DNA from: Nageia nagi | Taxonomy: Eukaryota; Pinophyta | Direction of reading: 5' to 3' | NCBI GenBank assembly: GCA_050084985.1 | Contig: JBITNC010000001.1 | Coordinates: forward strand, 169,508,001 to 169,572,000 | DNA length: 64,000 nucleotides | In this document: positions 42,241 through 53,841 of the stretch, piece after piece | Layout: each line of letters starts with the position of its first letter | Numbering within the stretch: the first letter of the stretch is position 1 | The notes under the pieces: model-generated | What the model saw: only the letters and a program-made list of their open reading frames with translations | Database searches by the model: none | Told to the model about the DNA's origin: nothing | Program-made: the position numbers and the translations under genes

Positions 42241-43560
42241 CTCTACAATCTACACCCTTAATAGGTGTCATACGAAAGCAGTTGAAGCCAAAACCTCATA
42301 TGAGGCATGGACAAGAAAGAAACTTAGTATCACTCACCTTAAGATCTTTGGATGTGATGCGTATGCCTCCATTATTTCTAAGAAAAGAAAAAAACTAGAC
42401 AAGAGATTTGAAAAGTGCATCTTTGTGGGCTATGACAGTCAGCATAGAGGCTACAAGCTCTACTCTCCTTCCTCCAAAGTAGTGTTCATCTTAAAAAATG
42501 TAAAGTTCAATGAACATACTAAGAAATTTGCTTCTTATGAAGACCTAAATGATCTTGATAACTCTTTTGTTGCACCTAACTAGTTGGATGTTAGTGTAGA
42601 TAAGTCACCTCAAGATCAAAATTCTCCAACACAAAGGATAACGAGAATTATGATCTTAAACAAATCTTTATTTACCAAAATTGATAGCAAGAATGAGCCC
42701 TCATCATTCAAGGAAGCTTTGAAGCACGAATGTTGGATGGAAGCCATGAAAGTGAAGTATGAGGCTCTAATGAAAAATCAAACTTAGAATTTAGTTGCCT
42801 ATCCCAATGAATACAATGTGATTGGCAATATATGGATTTACAATGTTAAATACAATTCAGTTGAAAAAATTAAAAAATACAAGGCAAAGTTAATAGTTAA
42901 GGGTTTCATTGAGAAATATGAAGTTGATTATGAGAAAACCTTTGCTCCAATGGCAAAGATGCCCATAGTCAAGTTAATCCTTGCTCTTTCAGCAGCTCAG
43001 GGACGGAAGTTTTCCAACTTGACATCAAGAGTGTTTTTTCTCAATGGTGACTTAGATTTGGAGATCTACATGAATCAACTAGAAGGGTTTATTATGGAAG
43101 GTAAAGAATCCTTTATGTGCGAGCTAAAGAATTCATTGTATGGACTTAAGTAAGCACCTAAATCCTAGTATAAAAAATATTTAAGATAATTTGCAAACAT
43201 TGGGTTCTCTAAGTGCTTCTCTGATTTAGATCTGTATGTGCTCAATCAGGGACAAGACTTGGTCTTAACTCTTCTCTATATGGATGATCTTCTGATCACA
43301 TAAAATAATGACGAAATCATCCAAGAGTGCATATCCAAACTTAAAAAAAATATTTGAAATGATTGATCTTGGTCTCTTTCATTACTACCTTGGAATGCAA
43401 ATGTACACAAGGATTGTACTTACCTTATGCAATCTAAATATATCTTAGACATTGCAAAAGTTTAGAATGGAGGCATGCAAACTTGTTGTAATCCAATCTC
43501 TCATGGAATCACTCTCTCTCTAAGCTTTAACTCTTAGTTTGCAGATGCTACATCTTATAG
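42241..43560 (+). pseudogene. copia E integrase end and reverse transcriptase
   Basis: NSTIYTLNRCHTKAVEAKTS, FGCDAYASI, FVGYDSQHRGYKLYSPSSKV, then WMEAMKVKYEALMKN, NIWIYNVKYNSV, KGFIEKYEVDYEKTFAPMAK and YMNQLEGF. The catalytic block at about 43275-43295 reads LLYMDDLLIT (YMDD). Several stops. Confidence 0.85.
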
Positions 43561-44200
43561 GCAACTTATTAGTAGTCTTCTTTATTTGACCATCTTCAGG
43601 CTAGATATTGCCTTTGCAGTAAATCTTATGGAACGATTTATGCAAAAACCTTATGTTAAGCACTTCAATTTTGTTAAACAAATCTTGAGGTATGTTGCGG
43701 GAATAAAGGATCTTGCTCTCAAGTATTCCAAGCTCTCATTTGTTCTCTTAGGGTGCTCAAATTCTGACTATGGGGAGATAGAGATAATTGGAAATCAACC
43801 TTTGCTTGTGTTTAGCATTTGTTCAGGTGTTATCTCTTGAGCTTTTAAGAAATAACCTATTACTATTCTCTCTACAACATAGGCAAAATATCGAGCCATA
43901 TCAATCGTAGCCCAAAAAGCCATTTGGTTGAGGCATCTTTTGCAAGAAATTAGGTATAAGCAATCTCACCTTTAGATAATCTATCAACTATTACTTCGAC
44001 AAAGAAAAATATTTTCCATCAAAGAATAAAACATGTTGAAATCCAACACATTTTATCAGGGAGAAGGTTTTGGATGGTATCCTACAATTGCAATATTGTC
44101 TATCAATCCTCAACTCCGTTGACTTATTCAACAAGCCCCTTCTTAAAGCTCAATTCTACAAGCTTAGGGAGTCTATTGGGTTGATGAAGTTTTCCTCAAA
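43561..44200 (+). pseudogene. copia E RNase H
   Basis: TIFRLDIAFAVNLMERFMQK, ILRYVAGIKDLALKYSKLSF, decayed ISWASKK region, then DLFNKPLLKAQFYKLRES at about 44120-44175, the usual end of copia pol. Confidence 0.82.
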
Positions 44201-44933
44201 GGAAAGTGAAAGTTTAATTCTTGTTGAATTCATATATGTGATGACAACTTCATTCCTAGGACTTTTTGGTTGTATAGTGTTGATCTTTTATGTATGCCTT
44301 CATGGTTAGTTCGCTTTGGTGAGGAATTAGTTGTACATTTTATAAGCATATAATGGCTTTTGTTAGCATTGTTTCAATTATCCATATATGAGGAATCAAT
44401 ATGTATTTTTTGGCACTATTTAGTTATCCATATGTGAGGAACTCGTATGTTCTAATGCTTTATTATTTTATGTTGATCAACATATGTTTTATACAACAAG
44501 TGACTATAAGTAGTGACTTGGTATCTTCGTGATGACTTATAGTGCACAATTGATCAATTTATGGATGGCATTAATTGATTCATTTATTTTATGTTGATAT
44601 GAATGTTTATATGATGCATGTGATTGATCTTGTTTGAGTTGCTTGTAACTTCTAGGTTCCTCTTGAGAGTGCAAGTTACCTACTTCAAATGGGTAGACTC
44701 ATGGAGGCTCATTATGTCAACTTGTTGTTGAATGACTACTTTGTACATTGAAACCAGTTGTGGTTAATGAATGGATTGTAAACCATTTTGTCAAATGGTA
44801 AAGTAATGAATCTCAATCTAAAATCTTATTTCTCAAAGATGTAAATGTTCTCATCTCTGATTGTATCTCCATGGAAGAGAACTCTCTCTTACTCTCTTTC
44901 TTCTTTTCTTCTTCGCTCTACCCCAATATTGCA

Positions 44934-45390
44934 TTAAAGGGGAGTGTTGAAATGTATAATGCATTATTGTAAGGTCTCTTAATGTAATTCATTTAATAGT
45001 GAATATGATAATGTAACTTGTCCTACACTCCATCTCATAAGCATGCCCTTTGGATAAAATAGTGATGCATGTCATGACATTGTACAATGGTTTAAAGGGT
45101 GATACAAAGGAGGATTTTGGACTATAAATAGAAGACCTTCTCCTTGATATTACTCAAGTTTTTAGCAAAGTTATGCTCTTGTTTAGGTTTTAGGAGAAGT
45201 GTGAAAAAGTTTTTCTAAAAGAGTGCTATTTGAAAATGAGATCTTAGATTAGTGGATGTACTCCCATGGTTAGAGGAACCATTTTATATTGGTTTCATCT
45301 TATGTGAATGCTATCTTTGAGTTTATGATGCTTGAGGAATTTGATAGAGCTTTCAAGAGATCTTGGGTAATTAGGAATTTAGTCTTGTAA
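44934..45390 (+). mobile_element. copia E polypurine tract and 3' LTR
   Basis: PPT 44934-44944; LTR from TGTTGAAATG at 44945. It shares with the copia D LTR the block GTGGATGTACTCCCA...GAGGAACCA and a TATAAATAGA box (about 45124-45133). The outer edge near 45390 is estimated. Confidence 0.75.
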
Positions 45391-45461
45391 GCTTGTTCAT
45401 TCAATTTGGAATGATGATAACATCAATGATAAAGAAAAATTAGCTTACTATAATAATTAAT

Positions 45462-45870
45462 CTAAAACTTGAACCTCCATCATATCCACATTAGATCATT
45501 AGTCTTAAAAAAAACTTGCAATTACAAAATTAAGAACTTATTCTCATGAATTGCATAATGAAACTAGTAGATGGATAATACCTAAAACACCTTGTGATAA
45601 AAGAATTTTAAATTTCTATAACCTGAATACCATAGAATACGAGACTCTCTTTCTCTTTTTTTTCCTATTTGACAAACCTATAAAGGTATAGGTACCTTCA
45701 ACTTGATCCACAAATTTTTAAACCAAACAAGATAACCAAAACAAGCTTAATGATTTTATTATACAACATAATTATGTGAGAAACAATCATCCAAATACTT
45801 AATTGATATATATTTACTTGTGGACAAATTTTGATAGGTCCTATAAACCAATGGATTCAAAAGGATGTTA
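45462..45870 (+). mobile_element. 5'-truncated LINE tail, copy 1
   Basis: About 410 bp homologous to 53842-54270. Translation in one frame resembles the C-terminal Cys/His segment of a LINE ORF2 (HNETSRWIIPKTPCDKRI then EYETLFLFFS). The cysteines are lost here, so it is decayed. Both copies share GATAGGTCCTA near the right end. Confidence 0.65.
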
Positions 45871-46079
45871 AAAGAATTATCTATCTATCTAATAAATGTA
45901 CAAAATGCATATAGTGATATAAAACAAAAGTTATGCAATATGTATGTAACAAATAGAATTACACAACTTAAGAATCCTAGCAAAAATGTATATCATAGAG
46001 ACTTAATAATATAATGTGTTAATTACTCTTAATACCTATGGTAGCTCTCATGATCAACAACAAAAATAAAAATTTACTT

Positions 46080-46330
46080 CATGTTGGTTTCTTTATGACT
46101 ACTGATTATTCTCCTTAGAGTTCTAAGATAGTTATTATACCTAAACGTAATGGTGGAATTAGAATTTGTATTGATTTTCATAATATTAACATGTATACGC
46201 TACAAATAATTTTCCTTTTCTTAACATTGATTTTCTAATAGATTCTATTATTGGCAATGTTATATTGTCTATGACAAATGGTTTTTCTAGTTATAGTTAA
46301 ACTAAGATTAATATTGAAGAGATCCCCAAC
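46080..46330 (+). pseudogene. gypsy reverse transcriptase relic
   Basis: Reads SSKIVIIPKRNGGIRICIDF then, in shifted frames, LIDSIIGNVILSMTNGFSGY and TKINIEE. These match the start of gypsy RT (KK.G..R.C.D.R.LN and the LD..SGY.QI..). Stops and shifts throughout. Confidence 0.8.
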
Positions 46331-46624
46331 TCTAAGTCACAAGTTATGGGTGTAGAAATTCAAAGTCGAGATAGAGACAATGTGAACGCTATGATAAAGA
46401 TAGAATAAACATTTATGAAAACAACATAATGGTTTTGGCATTCAAAAGAAGAGTGCAATGCTAATAATCTCTGAGAAGAGATATGATGCTATATCATTGT
46501 GTTAATATTATTTCCATTCAGCATACATCTTTTTTATATAGAAAACTAGTAGCAGTTGAAAGGCCATCCAATTTGGAATGTGGAAAGTGGTAGGTCACCA
46601 AAATGTAATATGTGAGTTAGTTAA

Positions 46625-46627
<3 letters not shown>
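46331..46627. other. unassigned
   Basis: No feature recognised. Confidence 0.4.

Positions 46628-46705
<78 letters not shown>
46628..46705. repeat. (AT)n microsatellite
   Basis: About 78 bp of nearly pure TA repeat with one TATTAT break. Confidence 0.95.
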
Positions 46706-46708
<3 letters not shown>

Positions 46709-46924
46709 CTATTCTACCTCCAAATTGAAACATATATGCCCAAAGTATATAGCTTAAAATAGTGGAACCAAAAATTCACGTTGCTCGCATACTGGGGTTA
46801 ATTGGGCCGAGGAAATCAAATTTGTAGGTGGTTGGTCCTAATTCATCTAGCAAGATACAATTTTGGTTGTTTTTGAGCTATATACTTTGGGCGTATATGT
46901 TCGAATTTGGAGGGAGGATAGCTT
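46706..46924. mobile_element. MITE with about 50-bp terminal inverted repeats
   Basis: Left end AAGCTATTCTACCTCCAAAT and the complement of the right end AAGCTATCCTCCCTCCAAAT match over about 50 bp (46706-46755 and 46872-46924). About 219 bp in all, no coding sequence, flanked on both sides by TA-rich microsatellite, so a TA target duplication (as in Tc1/mariner or PIF) is possible but cannot be proved. Confidence 0.82.
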
Positions 46925-46928
46925 CATC

Positions 46929-46943
46929 CATATATATATATAT

Positions 46944-46977
<34 letters not shown>
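46929..46977. repeat. (TA)n-(TG)n compound microsatellite
   Basis: TA repeat to 46944 followed by about 16 TG units. Confidence 0.95.
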
Positions 46978-46979
<2 letters not shown>

Positions 46980-47673
46980 ATTAAGAGAGTATCAAATTAT
47001 TTATCCACAAATGGGGGTTATGCCTTATCAAAAATGCATTTTTTTTAACAACACTAATTTATAGTTTTCAAGCTTATGGAGTGTATTTCGAGGATTCAAA
47101 ATTTGATGGTAACATGTCGACACACCACTCAAATGATTTGACATGACTTAAATGTTTTTAAGGCACTTTGAAGGAGGTCAAATAAAGCTACAATTGTAAA
47201 GTCGTGTCTCTTGAAATTTGCCCTAATCAATAGGATAGTATCAATGCTTAATTCAAGGAGATCCACCTAGATCATGAAGATCAAAATAAAATTGCATGTA
47301 CTACCTATCCTTTTGTCATGTTTCATAGCATTCAATCTTAAGATCATACATGCCAAAAATAAAAGAGCTATAACTACAAGCTTTTATGACATGACCCATA
47401 AAAAAAAAAAAAAAGTCTATGTAAAGGATATACTACGCAAATTTAAAGAAATGTAATTCTATATTTGCTTCTATAAAAGTATAAGGCTTCATAGTTTCTA
47501 CGAAAGGTATAGAGGTGAATCAAAAGATAATCAAATTAAATGTAGAAATACTCCTAAGGATAAGCAAACATTTTAATGTAAATTCAAGCTTTTTTACTTA
47601 TTCATAGTTCAACTAGTTGATATATTCAAGCTTTTCATAAGATTATTACCAATATATATCAACTTTTTTTGGG
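46978..47673. other. unassigned, AT-rich
   Basis: No domain recognised. A run of A at 47400-47414 only. Confidence 0.4.
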
Positions 47674-48170
47674 ATGAGTAATGTCAAAAAAACATTTGAT
47701 GAAATAAAGGAACAACTCATGTTCCCATCCACTTTAATTTTACTTATTTTAGATACACCCTTATTACTCTGCATTTCCTATAGTACAAATGCAATTAGAT
47801 CTATAGCATATAATGATCATGAAAGTAGAGAAAAGGCGATTTATTCTACTAGTAAGAACATTGGTTAGTTATGAGGTTGACTACACCATATTATACTTCT
47901 CTTGTTTATTCTTCTAAAAAAAATCATGCAAGCATATTGACTTCCTTTAAAGTACCTTAAAAATAGAAGATTGCAAAATTGTATCTATTTATTATGTCAT
48001 TTGGATATTGGTTAATTATGAGAACAACTACACCATGATTGAAAATTATGCTTATGTCTTTTTCACTCTTCTCAAAAATTAAGACCATACATCTTGAACA
48101 ATGAGACTCATATCATGATTAAATAGATCTTTTAAGCTACATGTTGTCTAACTCATAACTCTATTTTTAT
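47674..48170 (+). pseudogene. gypsy RT-RNase H relic
   Basis: KTFDEIKEQLMFPSTLILLI and a degenerate RNase H start (the catalytic Asp of the usual Y.SA...IGAVL is not seen) followed by EKAIYSTSKNIG. A second, partly repeated piece at 48015-48120 reads NYENNYTMIENYAYVFF. The usual family order is AIYY.SR.L...E.NY...E..CLA. Heavily decayed. It may belong to the same element as 46080-46330. Confidence 0.65.
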
Positions 48171-50106
48171 TATTTTTAAGGTCTTTACAATGATTTTATT
48201 GAGATCGTATTGAGTGTTCCCTCAACCCTACCATGAATCCCTTATCTCCATAGCAAGCACCTTCACTACTAGCTAAAGCTTTTAATGAAACAATAGAATT
48301 GTGGTTTGTAAACACAACCTTCAATGAGTTGATACCTCATATTGGTTGCAACGCTAATAAAATCAAATTTAACACTTCTAAATCTAAATAAGTCTAACTA
48401 GCGAAGTTGCAAGTTTGAAATCACAATGTTCACAACAGATCAAATTTTGCACCAATAAAACATCATATGTCCCACTCAAAATGTCATACAATCCACAACG
48501 AGTTTAATTTCATTGTTATAATTGATTATCCAACTTTCGACTATTTATTTATTATAGATTTTTTTTTTAATAAAAGCTAAATATATTATCAAAAAAAGCA
48601 CAGGTTTTGACAGGGTCCCAAAACCTGTTACAATTTAAAGATATTCATATCTGATCTTTCCTCAAAAACAATTCAACTGCGTCTATTTCACTACTTATAT
48701 ATCACTAGAGTGTAACTGAACTAAAGCCACCAATACATACACATTAACCCCAACATACAGTTTACAAAATGACTGAAAACATATCAAAAATAATTATACG
48801 AAAAAATCTGCAAAGGAAACTGCACTGTTAATTATACTACATTGTTTTTACATGTTACCATCGATCCTATTGAATATAAATGCAAAAATTGGACCCTACC
48901 TTAAAAATGTCTAGAAAACCGTACCCATTGTTAATTTGTATATTTTTATACCTATCAACTTTTTAATGAAGATTTCTGATATTAGCTTTTATATATGTTA
49001 TGAACTTATGCCTATAAACTTCCTCACCAAAATCTCTCGCCCTATTGCTAGTAAAGCATCTTTCCCCAATGCATGTAAATATGAACACATACAAAGAAGA
49101 TTTCAAAGGAGAATTTAATGTGCGTGCAGGGAAATCAAATTGAACACACATCCCCAGCTTCTAATCTATGTTAAATAATACTAAGACTGGTATTTCTCAC
49201 CATATTATGTCAAAACTTGCACGAAGATCTACACTCCCAAGAACATAACGAAGACCTTAAAATTTGAAGCCTCCCACTACTTAATCATAACCTTTTACAT
49301 AAAATTTTCTATTATACTTGAAAATGTGCTATGATTAAAACAGTCTCTAAAATAAATCAAAATTTAATTATCATAACGGTAAAAACAAAACAAAATCTCT
49401 AACTCTTTAACTCTCTACGTACATAGAGAGAAAACTAATATTGACAATTTGGAAGCCTTCCACATTTGCATTTGCACTTTTCCATTGCACAATTTAGTCA
49501 AATCTAAAGACAAACTTTCAGAATATGATAGTTGAATTAGACGGCTATACACTTATAATGCCTTAAAACAGAATGTTGACAACAAATAGGTATAAAATGT
49601 AAGGACTTCTTTAAAAAAATCATTCACAGTTCAGAACCTACATTCAATTACTGTTGCCTATAATCTAGGCCAAGAGTAGCCTTGTACTATAATACAAATT
49701 ACAAAGATTATACTTGGTCAAAAAGATGCATGGCAACCTCTCATAAAAGGCATTTTGGATGCACATATACAATCCATGTTTTAAGAAATCAAACAAATAT
49801 AATTCTATGAAGCCCCACATAAAATCAGAGAAAAACTTAAGAGTGCCTCAAAACGGAGAATTATGTAAACCCTGCAACTAGAAGATTCAAAAATCAATTC
49901 ATACTCTTGAAGTAGTACTAAATTACATGCAATTAAACAGAAAGATTTCATCCATAAATTTCCTATGACTTGAGATAAGGTTTCAAGTTCACATGCTGCA
50001 ATATGAGATATCTAGAGAAACCAAATAGACATACTTTCTCTGAATCTCCATGCACAAGGACTTGAAATAATGATGGTCTATCACAATCCACTGTACCTGT
50101 GAAACT
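48171..50106. other. AT-rich spacer 3' of the DUF985 gene
   Basis: No coding or mobile feature recognised. The 3' UTR of the minus-strand DUF985 gene should lie at the right end; no convincing polyadenylation signal was fixed. Confidence 0.45.
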
Positions 50107-50430
50107 TCAGTCATCAACTGTTAGGTACTCGATAAATGGTTTGGCAATTGGACAAAATGACACAAGTTCAGATCGCTTAGCCAACTCAAAATCTTGGAAT
50201 TGGAATGCAGGTGCACATGTGCACCCAACCAACGAATAATGTGTCTCAGGGTCTCTAGGTGGAGCTTTAATCAGAAGGCTACCATCACTGGAAAAGTTCT
50301 CGATATCCTTAGTTGGATAAGACCCAAACCAAACAAATGGTGGAACAGTGTACTGCAATTTTTGCCCTGCTGCCAGATCAGAACCTAGGACTGTCTGTTT
50401 GATTGCTCCATTAGGCTCAACCTCAAATAC
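50107..50430 (-). CDS. DUF985 exon 3
   Basis: Acceptor GAGCAG, first codons GTA TTT GAG; ends TGA at 50107-50109. 107 codons with the second half of the cupin barrel (PPFVWFGSYPT, SLVGCTCAPAFQFQDFEL). Confidence 0.9.
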   Translation of the reverse strand, partial: VFEVEPNGAIKQTVLGSDLAAGQKLQYTVPPFVWFGSYPTKDIENFSSDGSLLIKAPPRDPETHYSLVGCTCAPAFQFQDFELAKRSELVSFCPIAKPFIEYLTVDD

Positions 50431-51183
50431 CTGCTCATTCATAACCAATAAACTTGTATGATTTTCCCCCAAGGTCTCTAGGAAATGTAATTAAACTTCA
50501 GATTTTTTCAGCTCAGACACAATGAAATTCTACTGACCGTCAGGGTTCCCCGATGTAGAAATGCCAGGTTTCTGCACAGGGGATTCGATGCAAACGGGAC
50601 ACACTCCCAGATGGAAGCAAAAAATAGATGCACGTACTAACGGGTCTGTCTACTTTATCTGAGCATCATGCATAAGATCCACATTCAAATCCATGGGCAA
50701 TTTTGCACATCAATAACTTTTCTCATTGCATATCATATCTCATTCCCAATAAAAGGAAAAATATAATATCAAATCCTCCAAACATCAACAAATTTACACA
50801 CCCAGAAACAGCAGAAACCTCAAAACCTTCATACCCAAAGCAAAAACCAAAATCTTAAGCATTCCTTCTCTGCTCTCACAAAACAACCCACAAAAAAAAT
50901 AAAAAATAAAACCTTTTTTTCAACACGAAATTCTAAACAATTTGAATTTGTCTCCACTGCATTTTGAAGCACACCCAGATCTGTAAATAATAAATGAATA
51001 ATTAGAAGGAAAGGATATGGTGCTGATTGACTTACATTCAGGGGGAAGATTTGATCTGGCAATATTAACAGAGGAATCTCTGAATGTTTCCTTGAAGAAA
51101 CCGCCTTCTGGATGAGGTTGCAGATCCAGCAGTTCTGCCATCTGTTTCGAACTCAATGCTGTTGATGATGCCATTGACATCAT
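50107..51183 (-). CDS. DUF985 (Cupin_5) family protein, three exons, 1-bp deletion in exon 2
   Basis: Exons 51183-51036, 50658-50538 and 50430-50107 with GT-AG introns (377 and 107 bp). Product is a cupin of the DUF985 family, an RmlC-like beta barrel of unproved biochemical role. Seen: LLDLQPHPEGGFFKETFRDS (family start), RPVSTCIYFLLPSGSVSRLH then RIPCAETWHFYIGEP, QYTVPPFVWFGSYPT, HYSLVGCTCAPAFQFQDFEL and a short tail; about 190 residues, normal size. In exon 2 the sequence GGGGAACCCTGACG gives a stop right after GEP, whereas one more C would give the usual GEPLTV and a phase-0 join to exon 3. So this is either a very young pseudogene or a sequence error. Possible starts at 51183, 51180 and 51174; MASS at 51174 is plausible. 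Confidence 0.88.
50538..50658 (-). CDS. DUF985 exon 2 (with frameshift)
   Basis: 121 bp; with one further base it would keep frame with exon 3. Acceptor GCTCAG; the donor is read as ACG|GTCAGT. Encodes the first metal-type cupin motif region LHRIPCAETWHFYIGEP. Confidence 0.85.
51036..51183 (-). CDS. DUF985 exon 1
   Basis: Start codons at 51183, 51180 and 51174; donor GAAT|GTAAGT at 51035. Ends with the first base of the Tyr codon that exon 2 completes. Confidence 0.87.
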
Positions 51184-51235
51184 AGTCTTGGTGTAGCACC
51201 AGCTATGGAGATGGGAAGGCAGGATGTGTGTGGGG

Positions 51236-51246
51236 ATGTATATACA
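51236..51246 (-). promoter_or_regulatory. TATA box candidate of the DUF985 gene
   Basis: Minus strand TGTATATACAT lies about 55-60 bases upstream of the first ATG. Confidence 0.5.
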
Positions 51247-51289
51247 GGGAATATTTTCATCCACACTGGTTTGCAACGTCAACTTTTAA

Positions 51290-51850
51290 GTCTTATTATA
51301 TAATAAGTACATCTAACTTCTTAAAATATTTTGGTAAAATATTTGGGTGAATATTTTGGAAATGATTTCTTGACATTTTTATTACGAGAGTTGGTGAGAG
51401 AGGGTGTTGAAATATTGATATAGGCAGGGTTTAATTCAAATCTTATTGTGATTTGAAAGTGAAAGAATATGTTAAAAAATCTTGTTGAATGATAGTAGTT
51501 GTAGTTGATGTCATCCCATGATTGTGATAATTAAAATGAAGATGATTTTCTAACAGAAAATTATTCAAAATAAAATTGTTCAGAAATAATGTCTGAAATA
51601 AAAGTATTTAGTTAGATGTGATAAATTGTTATTATTTTATTCATATGTTCATTATTAAGATTATAAGGTATGGAAATTTAGTTTATATGAGGTATAATTA
51701 TGATTCATACAAATAAGTTTGTAAAGATAAATTAAAATGCAACTACTTCTTAACAGATAATAAAACTAATAACATAAATTCATATACAAGTCAACTTAAA
51801 CTAATTAAAGAAAATAATTTATGAAGTTTAAAAGGTATATATATATATAT
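51290..51850. other. AT-rich spacer
   Basis: Upstream flank of the DUF985 gene. Nothing recognised. Confidence 0.4.
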
Positions 51851-51957
51851 AATTTAGTTTAGTTGCAGGTTATATATTAAATTTGGATCAAAGCATTATA
51901 TAATATATATAATGCTTTGATCCAAATTTAATATATAACTTGCAACTAAATTAAATT
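51851..51957. repeat. near-perfect inverted repeat, 50-bp arms, 7-bp loop
   Basis: Arms 51851-51900 and 51908-51957 pair with two mismatches around the loop TAATATA; TA-rich runs flank both sides. The centre reads GGATCAAAGCATTATA and its complement. Could be a snap-back MITE or a small-RNA hairpin precursor. Confidence 0.9.
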
Positions 51958-53587
51958 GTATGTTTTATATATATATATATAACTAACTTTGTTTATAATA
52001 GTTTGTTTCAAATATAAAGAGCAAAGTATAATAAATTTTAGTGGTTTCTAAATTATTTTCTTGTGTTTTGAGTTGTTTAACTTTAAATTTGTAAAATAGA
52101 GAGAATAGAGTACAAAGAGCATAAATATGCAATATCGGTAACTAGTGTGATCAAATCCTAATTAAGATGATAAAATTAGTTATGTGGATATCTTAAATAT
52201 AAGACCATGCATTAATTGTGAGTGTAAGTGACCTAAGAATATGATTAAGATGTGACAAGCAAAACAAAGAGTATTTAGGAGCATCCTATGATGAAGTGTA
52301 GATTTACAATATATCCATATAAATGTATTCAATATGTGGTTTTGTATAGATTTAACATTATGTAGATAAGGTAGATCCTAATGGTCATATAAGGATATAG
52401 GTTTAGTTGGAGAGGATTGTGACAATTAATTGATCTAAAGTTATAGAATTAGATTTTTAAAATAATGAACACAATTTTTAATGAATATTGTTTATAGGAG
52501 TTCTTGTAGAATCTTGTATTAGATATTTTAAGAAAATAAAGTTATTATTTTAAATTATTTATTAGCTTTACTCACCTTTAAAGGTGTGTGATTGGTCTAG
52601 GATATGTTATTTAATTCCTTAATATGATGTTAGATTGTCTACAAGGGGCCATGCACTATATGTGCAAATGAAGGGGGAGATTGATCCTAAGACTAATCTA
52701 TTGGTAAGAAATGAGTTCTAAAGTTGATGTTTATAATTAGAAAGGAAATGGCAAGAAATGAAATCAAACACTATTAGAAATAAAATATATTCTAAAATAT
52801 GGAATTGAAACCTATTCTACAATAAAGAATCAAAATTTGATCTATAGGCATTTGTTAAAAGCATAAAATATTTGAAAATAAAATTACTCTAATGAAAAAT
52901 AAAAATGCAACTAAAAAGTAAACTTTGTAATAAAACCAATTGTTGACGATGAAAAATAAGGAAATTAATATATGCAATTTGAATTTAACTATAAAAATAA
53001 CATATGAATGAACAATGTAAATTGGTTAAGCAAGTAATGAATAGTTGGTCTAATCGATTGTATAACAAAAAATTTTACAAGCAAAGTTAGTACTTAAACT
53101 AAGTTGAATGAAGTCCTACAATATGAATTATTCTCCTATTAATAGGTAGAAATCTACTTACCTTCATTGAGCTTGAGTGGATCCTTGTTCAATCAATAAA
53201 GAAGGAGATTTCATCTTTCTAACCTAAGAGGTTTAATAAGATTTTAATTAAAAAACTCTCTTTTTCGGGATGCCCATAGCTCGATCTCAACATTCTTTCA
53301 GTTCCCAAACCATCATTGGTTAGCACTCTATCTCAGAGAGACTTTCCTTCTCAAGAAACATCTATTATCCGACTCCCAACACCCAATAAGTGATCACTTG
53401 ATTACCTCTTTCTACCCAATTACCTCGGGAGAGGGAGTTTGTAGGAGGAGGATTAAGGACTCTCCTCAGCCTACTTGATGTACCAGACAAAGGATGCATG
53501 CTAACCTTAGTTCTATGAGGTTGTAGCGAATCACCACCTTTTTTGGCTACAACACTACCAATGCAAACATAGATCAACCTAGGAGTG
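51958..53587. other. AT-rich spacer
   Basis: No gene recognised. A less AT-rich part near 53260-53580 has only short frames without domains. Confidence 0.4.
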
Positions 53588-53628
53588 CATAGTCAGACAG
53601 ATAGTAAGAGACCTCCTGTCTGACTATG
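53588..53628. repeat. 13-bp perfect inverted repeat
   Basis: CATAGTCAGACAG (53588-53600) and CTGTCTGACTATG (53616-53628) around a 15-bp loop. Confidence 0.85.
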
Positions 53629-53639
53629 TTTGCTTAATA

Positions 53640-53830
53640 TGTTTCTTTGTTTGACTATTTATTTCCTTTTAAGAATTAGCCCCTATATTGTTCTTAGACT
53701 TTTCATAGTTAGCTTTGAGTGAGGGCTATTGAATCCCTCGTGCTACTTTAGACTTGTATACCCCTCAATCTCATTGACCGCTTTTGGTCATAAGTGGACA
53801 TTAATATAATTTCTTTCTTTCTTTCTTAGT
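53640..53830 (+). mobile_element. LINE-like 3' end (family 2), copy 1
   Basis: Ends with CATTGACCGCTTTTGGTCAT then GACATTAATATA and (TTTC)n. The same terminal arrangement, with GACC/GGTC-type stem, occurs at 57178-57240. The left edge is uncertain. Confidence 0.6.
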
Positions 53831-53841
53831 GTAAAAATATG

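Larger units (their letters stand above)
40259..45390 (+). mobile_element. copia E: plus-strand relative of copia D, 5'-truncated
   Basis: Gag, protease, integrase, RT and RNase H remains in normal order, then polypurine tract TTAAAGGGGAG (44934-44944) and a 3' LTR from 44945. Proteins align closely with copia D (e.g. both have NRQKFEKDKAT-type and FVGYDSQHRGYKLYS-type blocks). No 5' LTR was found: on the left it joins gypsy B at about 40258. Many stops and frameshifts. Confidence 0.85.
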
